A stretch of DNA of 64,000 nt from Vanilla planifolia (Eukaryota > Streptophyta > Magnoliopsida > Asparagales > Orchidaceae): positions 35,001-99,000 of the forward strand of contig JAIUJO010000291.1 of assembly GCA_023846275.1 (NCBI GenBank). The letters run 5' to 3'. The translations under genes were made by a program, and so were the position numbers. Of the stretch, positions 36,172-49,628 are shown one piece after another (positions within the stretch are counted from its first letter, which is position 1; every line of letters begins with the position of its first letter). The notes below the pieces were generated by a model. The model saw only the letters and a list, made by a program, of their open reading frames with translations, searched no databases and had not been told where the DNA came from.

Positions 36172-38040
36172 GAGTAGCGCAAGGTTAGGTACGGCAAGGC
36201 TAGGTTAGGCAAGGCTAGAATTGAGTATAGTATAATAGAGTAGAGCTAGGTTAGACTAGGCCAGGCTAGGTTAGGGTATGATAAAGTATGCTAGGCTAGG
36301 CTAGAGAAGTATAGAGTATAGTAGAGCTAGGTTAGGCTAGGTTAGGCAAGAGTAGAGTAGAGTAGAATAGAGCAAAGCATAATAGAGTAAAGCAGTATAG
36401 AGTAGAGCATAGCAAAGTATAGCAAAGTAGAGAAAAGAGGAGCAGAGAAGAGAAGAGTACAGTTAAGTTAGGTTAGGCTAGAGTAGAGTAGAGTAGAGTA
36501 TAGTGGAGTAGACCTTGGTCATGCAAGGCTAGGCAAAACTAAACTTTGCTAGAGTAGACTAGAGTAGAATAGCGTAAAGTAGAGCATAATAGAGTAGACC
36601 AGAGCAAAGAAGAGCAGAGTAGAGTATAGCAGAAGAGAGCAAAGTAGAAAAGAGAAAAGAAGAATTTAGTAGAGTTGAGTAGAGTAGAGTAAAGTGGAGT
36701 ATAATAGCATAGATCAAGCTTACGCTAGGTTAGAGTTGAGTATAGTAGAGTAGAGTAGAGTAGAGCTAAGTTAGGCTAGGCTAGGTGAGGCTTGGTTAGA
36801 GTAGAGTAGAGTAGAGTGGAGTATAGTAGAGTAGTGTAGAGTAGAGTACAGCTACGTTAGGCAAGGCTAGGCTAGGATAAGGTAGGCTAAGCTAGCCTAG
36901 AGTAAAGTAGAGTAAAGCTAGGTTAGGCTAGAGTATAGTACAGTATAGTAGAGTAGATTAGAATAGAGCAGAGCATGATAGAGTTGAGCAGAGTAGAGTA
37001 GAGCATAATAGAGTAGAGTTGAGGAGAGCTAGTTAGGTTAAGCTAGACTTGGGTAGGCTAGGCTAGGTTAGAGTACAATAGAGTAAACAACAATAATGTA
37101 GAGTACATCAAGGTTAAGCTAGGCTAGGCTAAACTTGTCTAGAGTAAATTAGAGTTGAGTAGAGTAGAGATGAGAAAAGAAGAGTAGAGTAGAGTAGAGT
37201 AGAATAGAGTAGAGGTGAGCATAGAAGAGCAGAGCCAGATTAGGCAAGGCTAGAGTAGAGCAGAGTAGAGTTGTTCTATGTTAGATTAGACTAGGCTAAG
37301 CTAGAGTTATAGAGTATAGCATAGTATAGTAAAGTAGAGCTAGGTTTAAAATAGAGCAAAGTAGGTAGAGAAGAGCAGAGTAGACCAAAGTAGAGCAAAA
37401 TAGAGCAGAGTAGAGAAGAGTAGCACATAGTAGAGTAGGGTAGAGTAGAACAAAGTAAAGGAGAGCATAATAGATAAGAGAAAACTAGAGTAGATTAGAG
37501 TGAGTAGAGCAGAGTAGAGTAAAGTAGAGTAGAGCTTGTTTAGGTTAAGCTAGAGTGGAGTAGAGGAGAGTAGAGTGGAATAGAGTCAAGTAGGGTAGAG
37601 CTAGGTTAGGTTTGGCTTGGCTAAGCTAGGTTAAGCTCGAGTAGGCTAGGCTAGGCAAGGTGAGAGTAGAGTAGAGTAGATTAGAGTAGGGTAGAGTAGA
37701 GCTAATTTAGGCTAAGCTAAGCTAAGCAAGGCTAAAGTATAGTAGAGTAGAGTAGAGCAGATTGGAGTAGAGAAGAGTGGAGCAGAACAGGATATAGTAT
37801 AATAGAGTAGAGTAGAGCAGAGCAAAGCAAAGCTTAGTTAGGCTAGGTCAGCCTATGCTAGGCAAGAGTAGAGTAGAGTAGAGCAGAGCTATATTAGGCT
37901 TGACTATGTTAAAGTAGAGTAGAATAAAGTAAAGTAGAGTAGAGTAGAGCAGAACAGTGTAGAGTAGAGTAAAGTAGAGTAACATTGAGTAGAGTAGAGT
38001 AGAGTAGAGTAAAGTAAAGTTGAGCAGAGTAAAGTATAAG

Positions 38041-38115
38041 AAAGTAGAAGAGAGGGGAGGAGAGAAGAGTAGAGTAAAGGAGAGGAGAGTAGATCAGAGA
38101 AGAGTAGAGGAGAGT
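38041..38115 (+). repeat. GGAGA-rich purine patch
   Basis: AGAGGGGAGGAGAGAAGAG and neighbouring units replace TAGAG over about 75 bp, giving a nearly pure purine run within an otherwise B-poor stretch (about 37904-38182). Confidence 0.65.
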
Positions 38116-40430
38116 AGACCAAAGTAGAGCAGAGTAGAGTGGAGTAGAATAAAGTAGAGCAAAGCAGAGAAGAGTAGATCATAGTAGAGCTAAGCAGACC
38201 AGAGCTAAGTTAGGCTAGGCAGGCCTAGGGTAGGCAAGCCTAGAGTAGAGTAGGGTAAAGTAGACTAAAGTGGAACAGAGTATAGCTAAGTTAGGTTAGG
38301 TTAGGCTAAGTAAAGCTAGGCTAGGCTAGGTAAAGATAAGCTAGAGTAAAGTAGTAGAGTAGAGTAGAGTAGAATAGAGCAGAGTAGAGCTAGATTAAGA
38401 TATATTAAGTTAGGCTAAGTTAGAGTAGAATAGAGTAGAGTAGAGTTGAGTAGAATAGAGCAAAGTATAGTAGAATAAAGCAGAGAAGAGTAGAATAGAG
38501 CAGAGCAAAGTAGAGTAGAGTAGAGCTATGTTAGTGTAAGCTAGGCTAGGCTAGAATAGAGTAGAGTAGAGCTGACCCATGTTAAGATAGGCTAGGCTAG
38601 CCTAGGTAAAGTTATACTAGGTTAGAGTAAGGTAGATTAGTAGAGTAAAGTAGAGTAGAGTAGAGTTAGGTTAGGCTAAGAAAGGTTAGGTTAGGCTAGG
38701 TTAGGCAGGAGTAGAATAAAATAAAGTAGAGTAGAGTAGAGCATCCTACTTTAGAGCCAAGCAAACTAGAGCAGAACAGAGTAAAGTAGTGAGGAGCAAA
38801 GTAGAGTTGTGCAAAGCAGAGGAGAACAGAGTAGAGAAGAGAAAAGTTGAGTAGTGCAGAATAAAATAGAGCAAGGTTAGGCTGGCTAGGCTATGTTAGG
38901 CTAGCTAGGCTAGGCCAGGCTAAAGTAGAGTATAACAAAGTAGAGTAGAGTAGAGTAGTGTATAGTAGAGCTAGGTTAGGCTAGGCTGGGCTAGGTTGGA
39001 GTAGAGTAGAGTAGGGTAAAGTAAAGTAGAGTCGAGCAGAGTAGAGTATAGTAGAGTAGAGTAGAGTAATGTAGAGTAGAGTAGAGTTGAGTAGAGCTTG
39101 GACTGGTTGGCTAAGCTAGGCTAAGCAAGGCTAGCCTAGCCTAGGCCAGAGTAGAGTAGAGCAGAGTAGAGTAGAATAGAGTAGAATAGAGGTAGGTTAG
39201 GCTAGGCTAGGCTAGGATAGGCTAGAGTAGAGTAGAGTGGAGTAGAGTAGAATAGAGTAGAACTAAGTATAGCAAAGCAGAGCAGAGCATAATAGAGCAG
39301 AGTAGTGTGGAGGAGAGCTGAGCTAAGTAGAGCTAAGTTAGGTTAGACTAGACTTGGCTAGGCTGGGCTTGGTTAGGCTAAGTTAAGCTGTGCTAAGTTT
39401 GAGTATAGTAGAGTAGAGTAAAGTAGAGTAGAGAAGAGTAGACCTAGGTTAGGCTAGGCTAAGCTAGGTTAGGCTAGAGTACAGAGTAGAAAAGAGAAGA
39501 TCAAAGTAGAGTAGAGCAGAGTATAGTAGAGCAAATAAGAGTAGAGCAAAGCATAGCATAATAGAGCAGAGCAGATTAGAGCAGAGCTAGGTTAAGCTAG
39601 GCTAGGCTAAGCAAGGCAAGGCTAAACTAAACAAGGCAAGGCTAAGGTAGAGAAGAGTAGAGTAGAGTAGAATATAGTAGATGTTGGTTAAGCTAAGTTA
39701 GGCTATATTAGGATAAAGTAGAGTCAAATTGAGTAGAGTAGATTAGTGTAGGATAGAATAGAGTAGAGTATAATAGTGTTGGTCTATGTTAGGCTTGGCT
39801 AAGCTAGGCTTGAATAAAGTAGAGTAAGGTAGAGTAGAGTTAGGTTAGGCAAGATTAGGCTAGGCTAGGCTTAAAAAAAGTAGAGTAGAGTACATTATAA
39901 TAGAGCAAAGTATAGTAGATTTTGGGAGAGGAGAGTAGAGAAGAGCAGAGTGGAAGAGCATAGTAGAGAAATGTAGAGCAAAACATAGCAAAGTATGGTA
40001 GAGTAGTGCTAGGTTTGGCTAGAGTAGTCTAGGCGAGGCTAGGCTGGGCTAGAGTAGAGTAGAGAGTAAAAAGAAGTAAAGCTTGGTTAGGTTAGGATAG
40101 GCTAAGGTTTGTTAGGGTAGGTTAAGCTAGGCTAAAGTAGAGTAGAGTAGAGCTAGATTATGTTAGGCTAGAGTATAGTAGGGTAGAGTAGAATAGAGTA
40201 AAGTAGAGTAGAGTAGAAAAACAATAGAGTAGAGCAGAGTAGAAATGACCAAAATAGAGTAGAGAAGAGCATAGTAGAGAAGAGTAGAGAAGAGCAGAGT
40301 TAGGTCAAGCTTGCCAAGGTTGTGCCAGTATAGAGTAGAGTAGAATGGAGTAGAGCAGAGTAAAGTAGAGTATTATAGAGTAGAGTAGAGTAGAGCAAAG
40401 CAGAGCATAATAGAATAGAGTAGAGTAGAG

Positions 40431-43400
40431 AAGACTAGAGCAGAGGTAGGTTAGGCTAGGCTAGGCTAGAATAGAGTAGAGTAGAATAGAGTGGAGTATA
40501 ATAGAGTAGAGTAGAGCTTGGATAAGATAGGCTAGCTTGGACTAAGTTAGAGTAAAGTAGAGTATAATTAGGTTATGCTAGGCTAGAGTAGGCTAGGTTA
40601 GGCTAGAGTAGGTGGAGTAGAGTAGAGTAGGATGGGGTAGAGTAGAGTAGAGTAAGGTTTGGTTATGCTAAGCTAAGCTAGACTAGTTTAGGCTAATGTA
40701 GGCTAAGCTAGGTTAAAGTAGAGTAGAGTAGAGTAGAACAGAGTAAAGTTGAGCTAGGTTAGGCTACGCTACAGTAGAGTAGAGTATAACAGAGTAGAGA
40801 ATAGTAAAGTAGAGCAGAGCAGAATAGAGTAGAGTAGAGTAGAGTAGGGCAGAGTATAGTAAAACTGAGTAGAATAGAGTAGAGCAAAGCAAAGCAGAGT
40901 AAAGCAAAGTTATGCAAGGATAGTTTAGGCTAAGTTAGGTTAGGTAAGGCTAGGCTAGGTTAAAGTAGTAGGGCCAGGTGGAGTAGAGCAGAGTAAAGTA
41001 GATTAGAGTAAAGTTAGGTTAGGCAAGCTTAAGCTAGGCTAAACTATGCTAGGCATGGCTATGATAGGCTAGGCTGGGTTAGGCTAAAGCAAAGCAGACT
41101 AGACTAGAGTAGAGTTGGGCAGAGCTAAGTTAGCCTAGGCTAAAGTAAAGATTACAATAGAGTAGAGTAGAGAAGGGTTGTGAAGAGCAAAATGGTGTAG
41201 AATGGAGAAGATCAAAGCAAATCAGAACATAATAGAGCAGAGTAGAGTAGAGTTAAGCTAGGTTAGGCTAAGCTAGTCTCGGTTATGTTAAGCTAAGCTA
41301 GGCTAGGCTTGAGTAGAGTGGAGTAGAGCTAGGTTAGGTGAGGCAAGGCTAAATTAAAGTATAATAATGTAGAGTAGAGTAGGGAATAGTAGAGCTAGGT
41401 TAGGTTAGGCTAGGCTAGGATAAGCTAGAGTAGAGTAGTGTAGAGCTAGATTAGGCCAGGCTAGGTTACGCTAGGCTAGTGTAAAGTAGAGTACAGTTGA
41501 GTAGAGTAGTGTGGAGTAGAGTAATGTAAAGCAGAATAGAGTAGAGTAGAGTAGAGGAGAGGAAAGTAGAGTAGAGCAAAGCATAACAGAGTAGAGTAGT
41601 GCAGAGTAAAAGCAAGCAGAGTAGAGTGGAGTAAAGCAGTGTAGTGTAGAGTAGAGCAGAGTAGAGCAGAATAATGTAGAGTAGAGTGGAGGTAGGTTAG
41701 GCTATGTTAGGCTAATTTTTGCTAAGCTAGGCTAGAATAGAGTAAAGCAGAGTAGAGTAGAATTAAGTTAAGCTAGGTTAGGCTAAGGTAAGCTAGGCTA
41801 GGCAAAGTAGAGTAAAGTAGAATAAATTAGAGTAGAGTAGAGTATAGTATAATAGAGTAGAGTAAAGTAGAGTAAAACAAGATTATGCTAGGCTAGGATA
41901 GGCTAGGCTAGGCTACGATAGAGTATAATAGATGGCAGTAGAGTAGAGTAGAGCACAGTAGAGAAGAGTAGAGCAGAGTAGAGTAGAGTAGAATAGAGCA
42001 GAGTAAAGAAGAGAAGAGTAGAGCTAAGTAAAGTAATGCTAGGTTAGGCTAGGTTAAAAAAAGCTAAGCTAGGTTAGGCAAGGCTAAAGTATTATAAAGT
42101 AGAGTAGGGAAGAGTAGAATAGAGCAGAGTAGAATTGAGTAGAGTAGAGTATAGTTAGGTTAGGCTTGGCTAGAATAGAGTAGAGTAGAGTAGAGCTCAG
42201 ATTGGCTAGGCTAGGCTAGAGTAAAGTAGAGTAGAATAGAGTAGAGAAGAGTAGAGTAGGGAAGAGTAGAGCAGAGTATAGCATTACAAAGAAGAGTAGG
42301 GTAGAGCGGTGCAAACTAGAGTAGAGTACATTAAAGAATAGTAGAATAGAGAATAGTATAGTAGAGTAGAATAGAGTAGAGTAGAGTAGAGTATTATGAT
42401 GTAGACTAGAGTAGAGTATATTAAAGAATAGTATAGTAGAGTAGAATGGAGTAGAGTAGAGTAGAGCAGAGTGTTATAGAGTAGAGCAGAGTAGAGTAGA
42501 GCAGAGGATAGTAGAACAGAGTAGAGTAGAGAAGACTAGAGCAAAGGTAGCTTAGGCTAGGTTAGGCTAGAGTAGAGTAGAGTAGAATGAGTGAAGTATA
42601 ATATAGTAGAGTGGAGCTTGGATAGGATTGGCTAGCTTTGACTAAGAGTAAAGTAGAGTATAGTTAGGTTAGGCTAAGCTACAGTAGGCTAGAGTAGATA
42701 GAGTAGAGTAGGATAGGGTAGAGTAGAGTAGAGTAAGGTTATGTTGTGCTAAGCTAAGCTAGGCTAGTTTAGGTTAGGATAGGCTAAGCTAGGCTAAAGT
42801 AGAGTAGAGTATAGTAGAGTAGAGTAAAGTAGAGTAGAGCTAGGTTAGGCTAAGCTAGGCTATGCTAGAGTAGAGTAGAGTAGAGTAGAGCAGAGAATAG
42901 TAGAGTAAACCAGAGTAGGGTAGAGTAGAGTAGAGTAGAGCAGAGTAGTGCTGAGTAGAATAGAGTAGAGCAAAGTAGAGCAGAGTAGAGGAAAGTTATG
43001 CGAGGATAGTTTAGGCTAAGCTAAGTTAGCCAAGGCTAGGTTAGAGTAGTAGGGCCAGGTAGAGTCGAACACAGTAAAGTAGATTTGAGTAGAGCTAGGT
43101 TTGGCAAGCCTAAGCTAGGCTAGGCTATGCTAGGCAAGGCTATGGTAGGCCAGGCTGAGCAAGGCTAAAGTAGAGTAGAGTAGAGTAAGGTATAGCTAAG
43201 TTAGCCTAGGCTAAAGTAAAGATTATAGTAGAGTAGAGTAGAGAAGGGTAGTGAAGAGAAAAATGGTGCATAATAGAGAAGATCACAGCAGATCAGAGCA
43301 TCGTAGAGCAGAGTAGAGTAGAGCTAGGTTAAGCTAAGCTAGTCTAGGTTATGTTAAGCTAAGCTAAGCTAGGCTTGAGTAGAGTAGAGTAGAGCTTGGT

Positions 43401-44460
43401 TATGCTAGGTAATGCTAAGTTAGAGTATAATATAGTAGAATATAGTAGAGTAGAGTGTAGTATAGTAGAGCTAGGTTAGGTTATGCTAGGCTAAGGTAGG
43501 CTAGGATAAGATAGAGTAGAGTAGAGCTAGATTAGGCCAAGCTAGAATATAGTAGAGTGGAGTTGAGTAGAATAGTGCGGAGTAGAGTAATGTAAAGTAG
43601 AGCAGAGTAGAGTAGAGTAGAAGAGAGGAGAGCAGAGTAGAGCAAAGCATAACAATACAGAGCATAGTAGACTAGAAGCAAGCATAATAGAGTAGAAGAG
43701 TAGAGCAGTGTAGTGTATAGTAGAGAAGAGTAGAACTGTGTAGGGTAGAGTAGAGGTAGGTTAGGTTATGCTAGGTTAATTTTGGCTAGGCTAGGCTAGA
43801 GTAAAGCATAGTAGAGTAGAGTAGAGTAGAGTAGAGTGGAGTTTAGTTAGGCTAGACTAGGCTAGGGTAGGCTAGACTAGGCACAGTAGAGTAAAGTAGA
43901 ATAAATTAGAGTAGAGCAGAGTAGACTTGATTAAAGTAGAGTAGAACAAGGTTAAGATAGGCTAGAGTGGGCTAGGGCAAGTTAGGCTACGATAGGGTAT
44001 AATAGAAGACAGTAGAGTAGAGTAGAGCATAGTAAAGAAGAGTAGAGCAGAGTAGAGTAGAGCAATGAAGAGCAGAGCAAAAAAGAGAAGAGTAGAGCAG
44101 AGTAAAGTAATGCTACGATAGGCTAGGATAAGCAAAACTAAGCTAGGTTAGGCTAGGCTAGAGTAGTATAAAGTAGAGTAGAGAAGAGTAGAATTGAGTA
44201 GAGTAGAGTTGAATAGAGTTGAGTAGAGTTGAGTAAGGCTAGGTTAGGGTAGGCTAGGCTTAGCTAGAATAGAGTAGAGTAGATTAGAGCTCGGTTAGTT
44301 AGGCTAGGCTAGAGTAGAGTCGAGTAGAATAGAGTAGAGCAGAGTAGAATAGAGAAGAGCATAGTAGAGTAAAGCACAGCAAAGAAGAGTAGAGTAGAGT
44401 AGTGTAGACTAGAGTAGAGTACATTAAAGAATAGTAGAACAGAGAAGAGTATAGTAGAGT
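40431..44460 (+). repeat. Diverged ~2.1-kb tandem duplication in satellite
   Basis: Two adjacent copies, about 40431-42480 and 42532-44460, share rare marks in the same order. AAGACTAGAGCA is at 40431 and 42532 (offset 2101). GGGCCAGG is at 40971 and 43052 (2081). The AAAGATTA site is at 41151 and 43222 (2071). TTAAAGAATAG is at 42331 and 44424 (2093). Between these marks the order of A- and B-blocks, including GAAGATCA and TGCTAGTTAATTTT-like variants, is kept, while substitutions and five-base indels are frequent. A local partial repeat of the ATTAAAGAATAG segment (42331 and about 42420) lies at the junction. Confidence 0.85.
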
Positions 44461-45424
44461 TGAGTAGAGCGTAGTAGGGTAGAGCTTGGATAGGCTAAGG
44501 TAGGCTAGGCTCAGCTAAGCTATGTAGAGTAGAGTAGAGTATAGAAGAGTAGAGTAGAGTGGAGTAGAGAATAGTAGAGTAGAGTAGAGTAGAGCTAGTT
44601 TAGTCTATATTAGGCTAGGTTAGAGTAGAGTGGAGTAGAGTTGAGTAGAGTAGAGTAAGGTTAGGTTATGCTAGGTTTGGCTAAGTTAGGCTACAGTAGA
44701 GTAGATTAGAATACAACAGAATGAAGTAGAGTAGAACAGAGCAAAGTAAAGTAAAGGAGAGTAGAGTAAAGTGGAGTAGAGAATAATAGAGTAGAGCAAA
44801 GCAGTGTAGAGCAAAGCTAGGTTACTCTAAGTTAGGTTAGGATAGGCTAGGTTAGTGTAGAGTTGAGTAGAGTAGAGAAGAATAGAGTTAGGTTAGGCTA
44901 AGCTAGGCTATGCTACTTTATAGTAGAATAGAGTAGAGTATAGTAGAGTATGATAGTGTTATATAGAGTAAAGTGAGGTTAAGCTATGCTAGGCTTGGTT
45001 AAGCTTGGCCAAGTTAGGCTAGGCTAGGAAAGGCTAAGTTAGGCTAGGCTAAGCTAGAGAAGAGAAGAGTAAAGTAGAGTGGAGCAGAGTTGAGTAGAGT
45101 AAAGTAGAGTAGAGGAGAGAAGAGTAGAGGAGATTAGAGCAGAGCAGAGCCAAGCATAATAGAGTAGTGTAGAGAAGAAGAGTAGTGTAGAGCAATATAG
45201 AGTAGAGTAGAGAAGAGCATAGTAGAGTAGTGTAGAGTGAAGTAGAGTGGAGAAGAGTAGAGCAAAATAGAGCTAGGTTAGGCTAGACAAGACTAGAGTA
45301 GCGTAAGGTAAAGTAGAGTAGAGCTAGGTTAAGCTAGGCTAGGCTAGGGTAGGCTAAGCAAGCCAAAAGCTAGGCTAGGCTCGAGTAGAAAAGAGTAGAG
45401 TAGAGCTACATTAGGCTAGACTAG

Positions 45425-45694
45425 TGTATAGTGGAGTAGAGTAGAGTAGAGTAGAGTAGAATAGAGCAGAATCGATTTGAGTGGAGTAGAGTAGAGAAGA
45501 GTAGAGTAGGGTAGAGTAGAGTATAGCAAAGTAGAGTATAGTAGAATAGGGTGAAGTAGAGCAAAGTAGAGCAGAGAAGAGTAGAGTAACATAGAGAGGA
45601 GCATAGCAGAGTAGAGGAGAGCAAAGTAGCATAGATAGAAGTGGAGTAGAGCAGAGTAGAGTAGAGTAGAGTAGAGTAGAGCAGAGTAGAGCAT
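45425..45694 (+). repeat. B-block-free TAGAG stretch, open in three minus frames
   Basis: About 270 bp of TAGAG-type units with only CAGAG/CAAAG/TATAG variants. All three minus-strand frames are open at once over nearly the same interval. That is what a (CTCTA)n repeat predicts and what a real gene does not show. Confidence 0.8.
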
Positions 45695-48600
45695 AGCTAG
45701 GTTAGGCTAAGCCAGCTAGAGTAAATTAAAATAGAGTAGAGTAGAGAAGAGTATAGTAAAATTGAGAAGCGCTTGGTTAGGCAAGGCTAGGCTAGAGTAT
45801 AGTAGAGCATAGTAAGGTAGAGTAGAGTAGACTAGAGCAGAGCATAGTAGAGTAAGGTAGAGAAGAGCAAAGTAGGTCTGAGCAGAGTAGAGCATAGTAG
45901 AAAAAATAAGAGCAAAGCTAGGTTAGGCTAGGCTTCACTAGCCTAGAGTAGAGTAGAGTAGAATAAAGAAGAGTAGAGTAGAGTAAAGCTAAGTTAACAT
46001 AGGTTAGGTTAGGCTATGTTGGAGTAGAGGATAATAAAGTAGAGTAGAGCTAAGTTAGGCTAGGCTAAGCAAGGCTAGGGTAGGTTAGGCTAGGCTAAGC
46101 TATGCTATGCTTAAGTAGAGTACAATAAAATAGAATAAAATAGAGTAGATTAGAGCAGAGTCTAGCAGAGTAGAGTAGAGCAAAGTAAAGTTGAGTAGAG
46201 TAGAGCAAAGTAGAGCTTTATTAGGTAAGGCTAAGTTAAGCTAAGCTAAGCTAGAGTAGAGTAGAGAAGAGCTAGGTTAAGCTAAGTTAGAGAAGAGTAG
46301 AGTATAGTAGAGTATAATAGAGTAGGCTAAAGTAGATTAAAGCTAGGTTAAGGTAAGCTAAGCTAGGCTAGGCTAGTATAGAGAAGAGTAGAGTAGAGTA
46401 GACTTGAGTTAGATTAGGCTAGGAAGGTTAGAGTATAATAGAGTAAAGTATAATAGAGTAGAGCAGAGCAAAGTAGAGTTGAGAAGAGCAGAGCAAGGCA
46501 GAGCAGAGTAGAGTAAAATAGAGTAGAGCATAGTAGAGTAGAGCATAGTAAAGCAAATCAGAGAAAAGTAGAGCTAGGTTAGGCTAGGTTAGGCAAGATT
46601 AGGCTTGGCTATGCTATGCTAGAGTAACGTAGAGTGGAGTATAACAAGGTTAAGCTAGGCTAGAGTAGAGTACAATGAAATAGAGTAGAGTATAATAGAG
46701 TATAGTAGAGTAGAGTAAAGCTAAGTTAGGTGATGCTAGGCTAACTAGGCTAAGATAGGCTAAGCTAGAGTTGAGTAGAGTAGAGTAGAGTTGTGTACAG
46801 TATAGTGGAGTCAAGTAAAGCTATGTTAGGCTAGATTAGGCAAGGCTAGGCTAGAGTAAAGTAAAGTAGAGCATAATAAAGTAGAGTAGTGTAGAGTATA
46901 ATAGAGTAGAGAAGAGCAGAGTAAAGTAGAATAGAGTAGAGCAAAAGAGAGTAGAGTAGAGTAGAGTAGTGCAAAGCAGAGTAAAGCAAGGTTAGGCTAA
47001 GCTAAGCAAAGCTAGGCTACAGTAGAGTAGTATATGGTAGAGTAGAGTAGAGTAAAGTAGAATGGAGCAGAGTAGAGTAGACAAGAGTAGAGTAAAGTAG
47101 ACTAGAGTAGAGTAGAGTATAATATAACTTAGCTTAGTAGAGTTAAGCTTGGTTAGGCTAGGCTTGGCTGGGCTGGGCTAGGCTAGGTTATACTAAGCTA
47201 GAGAAGAGAATAGCAGAGCATTGGAGAATAGAGTAGAGCTAGCATAGGCTAGGCTAAGCTAGGGTAGGCTAGAGTAATATAGATTAGAGTATAGTAGAGT
47301 AGAGCAAAGTGGAGCAAAGCAATGTAGTGCAGAGTAAAATAGAGTAAAGCAAAGCAGAGCAAAGCAAAGCAGAGCTCTATTAGGCTATGGTAGGCTAGGC
47401 AAGGCTAGAGTAGACTGAATAGTGTAGAGTGGAGTAGAGTATTGCTTAGTTAGGCTAGCCTAGGTTAGAGTAGATTAGAGTTGAGTGGAGTAGGGTATAG
47501 TAGAATATAGTAGAGTAGAGTAGAGTAAAGGTAGGTTAGGCTATACTAAGCTAAGGTAGGCTAGATTAAGCAAATTTAAGCAAGAGTAGAGTAGAGGAGA
47601 ATATAGTGGAGTAGAGAAGAGTATAGCAGAGCAGAGTAGAATAGAGACATACAGAGTAAAGAAAAGTAGAGAAAAGCAAAGTAGAGTAAAGCAGAGCTAG
47701 GTTAGAGTAGACTAGAGTAGAGTAGAATAGAGTGTAGAAGATTATAGTAGAGTAGAGTAGAGTAAAAAATAGTAGAGCTAGGTTAGGTTAAGGTATAGTA
47801 GAGTAGCATAGAATAAAGTAGAGTAAAAAAGAGTATAGTAGAGTAGAGGAGAGGAGAGCAATGTAAGGTAGAGTAGGGCATAGGAGAGCAGAGCAGAGTC
47901 GAGTACAAAAAAGTAGAGTAGAGTAGATCAGACCAGAGTAGAGTAGAGCTAAGCTAAGTTAGGCTAGGCTAGGAGAGGTTAGGCTAGGATAGGCTATAAT
48001 AGTGTAGAGTATAGTAGAGTAGGGCTAGGTTAGGTTAGGCAGGCTATGATAGAGTAGATTATAACAGAGTACAATAAAGTAAAGTAGAGTAGAGAAGAGC
48101 TAGGTTTGGCTAGGCTAGGCTAGGGTAGGTTAGGAGTGGCTAGGTTAAGCTAAAGTAGAGTATAATAGAGTAGAGTAAGTATAATAGAGTAGAATAGAGC
48201 AGAGCTAGGGTAAGCTAGGCTAGAGTATAATAAAGAAGAGCAGAGCAGCGCAGAGTAGAGTAGAGTAGAGCAGAGCATAGTGGAGCAGAGCATAGTAAAT
48301 CAGAGCAGAGCAGAGCAGAGCTAGATTAGGCTAAGATGGGCCAGGCTAGGCTTTGTTAAGCTAGGCTAGAGTAGAGTAGAGTGGAGTAGAGCTTGGTTAA
48401 GTTAGGCCTGGCTAGGTTAAGTTAGAGTAGAATAAAATCGTGTAGAGTAGAGTAGAGTAGAGTATTATAGAGTAGAGTTGAGTAAAGCTAACTTAGGCCA
48501 GGCTAGGCTAGGCTAACCTAGGATAAGATATGCTAGGCTAGAGTTTTTTAGACTAAACTAGAGTAGTGTAGAGTAGAGTGGGGTAGTGTAGAGGTATGTT

Positions 48601-49628
48601 ACGCTAGGTTAGGCAAGGCTAGGCTAGAGTAGAGTAGAGTAGAGTAGAGTAGTGCAAAGAATAGTAGAGCAGAGCTAGGTTTGACAAGGCAAGGCTATAG
48701 TAGACTAGAGTAGAGTATAGTAGAGTAGAGTAGAGTTAGGTTAGGCTAGGATATGTTAGAGTAGGGTAGAGAAGGGTAAAGTAGAGTATAGTGTAGTAGA
48801 GTATAGTAGACCAGAGTAGTGTAGAGCTACATTAGGAAATACTAGGCGAGGAAGGACATATAAGGCTAAGCTAAGCTAGAGTATAGTATAATAAAGTAGA
48901 GAATAATAGAGTAGAGTAGAGCAGAGCAAAGCAGAGTAGAGAAGTGCATAGCAGAGAAAAGTAGAGTAGACTAGAGTAAACTAGAGTAGGGCTAGGTTAG
49001 GTTAGGCTAGGTTTGGCTAGAGTAGGCAAGAGTAGAGTAGAATAGAGTAGAGTGGAGTAGAGTAAAGCAGACAAGAGTAGAGCTTGGTCAAACTAGGTTA
49101 AAGTATAGTAAAGTAGTGAAGAGTAGAGTAGAGTAAAATAGAGTAGAGTAGAGTAGAGTAGAGGAGAGTAGAGCAGAGTAGAGTGGAGCATAGTAGAGTA
49201 GAGCAAAGTGGAGTAGAGTAGAGAAGAGCAATGCTAGGTTAAGTTAGGCTAGGCTAGGTTAGAGTAGAGTAGAGTAGAGTTGAACTAGGTTAGAGTAGAG
49301 TAGAGTAGAGTAGAGCTAGATTAGGCTAGGCTAGGCTAGGCAAGGCTAGGGTACGTTAGGCAAGGCTAGACTAAGCTAGAGTAGAGTATAGTAGAGTAGA
49401 ATAGACTAGAGCTAGGTTAGCCTAGGCTAGAGTACAATAGTGGAGAGCAGAGTAGAGTATAAGAGAGCAGAGCAGAATAGAGCCAAGTAGAGGAGAGCAT
49501 TGCAAAGCAGTGCAGAGCTGAGCTGAGCATAGCAAAGAAGAGCTAATTTATGCTAGGATAGGCTAAGCTAGGCTAGGGTAAGGTTAGGTTAGGTTAGGCT
49601 AGGCTAGGCTAGGTAAGAGTAGAGTAGT

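Larger units (their letters stand above)
30552..49628 (+). repeat. Composite TAGAG/TAGGC pentanucleotide satellite, middle segment
   Basis: Same array as the left segment, same orientation, with alternating TAGAG-type A-blocks and TAGGT/TAGGC B-blocks. It resumes immediately after the retrotransposon, which shows that the element inserted into a pre-existing array. It contains two B-free stretches (about 35771-36171 and 45425-45694), a GGAGA-rich patch near 38041-38115 and a 2.1-kb tandem duplication (40431-44460). Nothing resembling a gene, RNA or second transposon is visible. The segment ends sharply at the AT-rich island. Confidence 0.97.
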
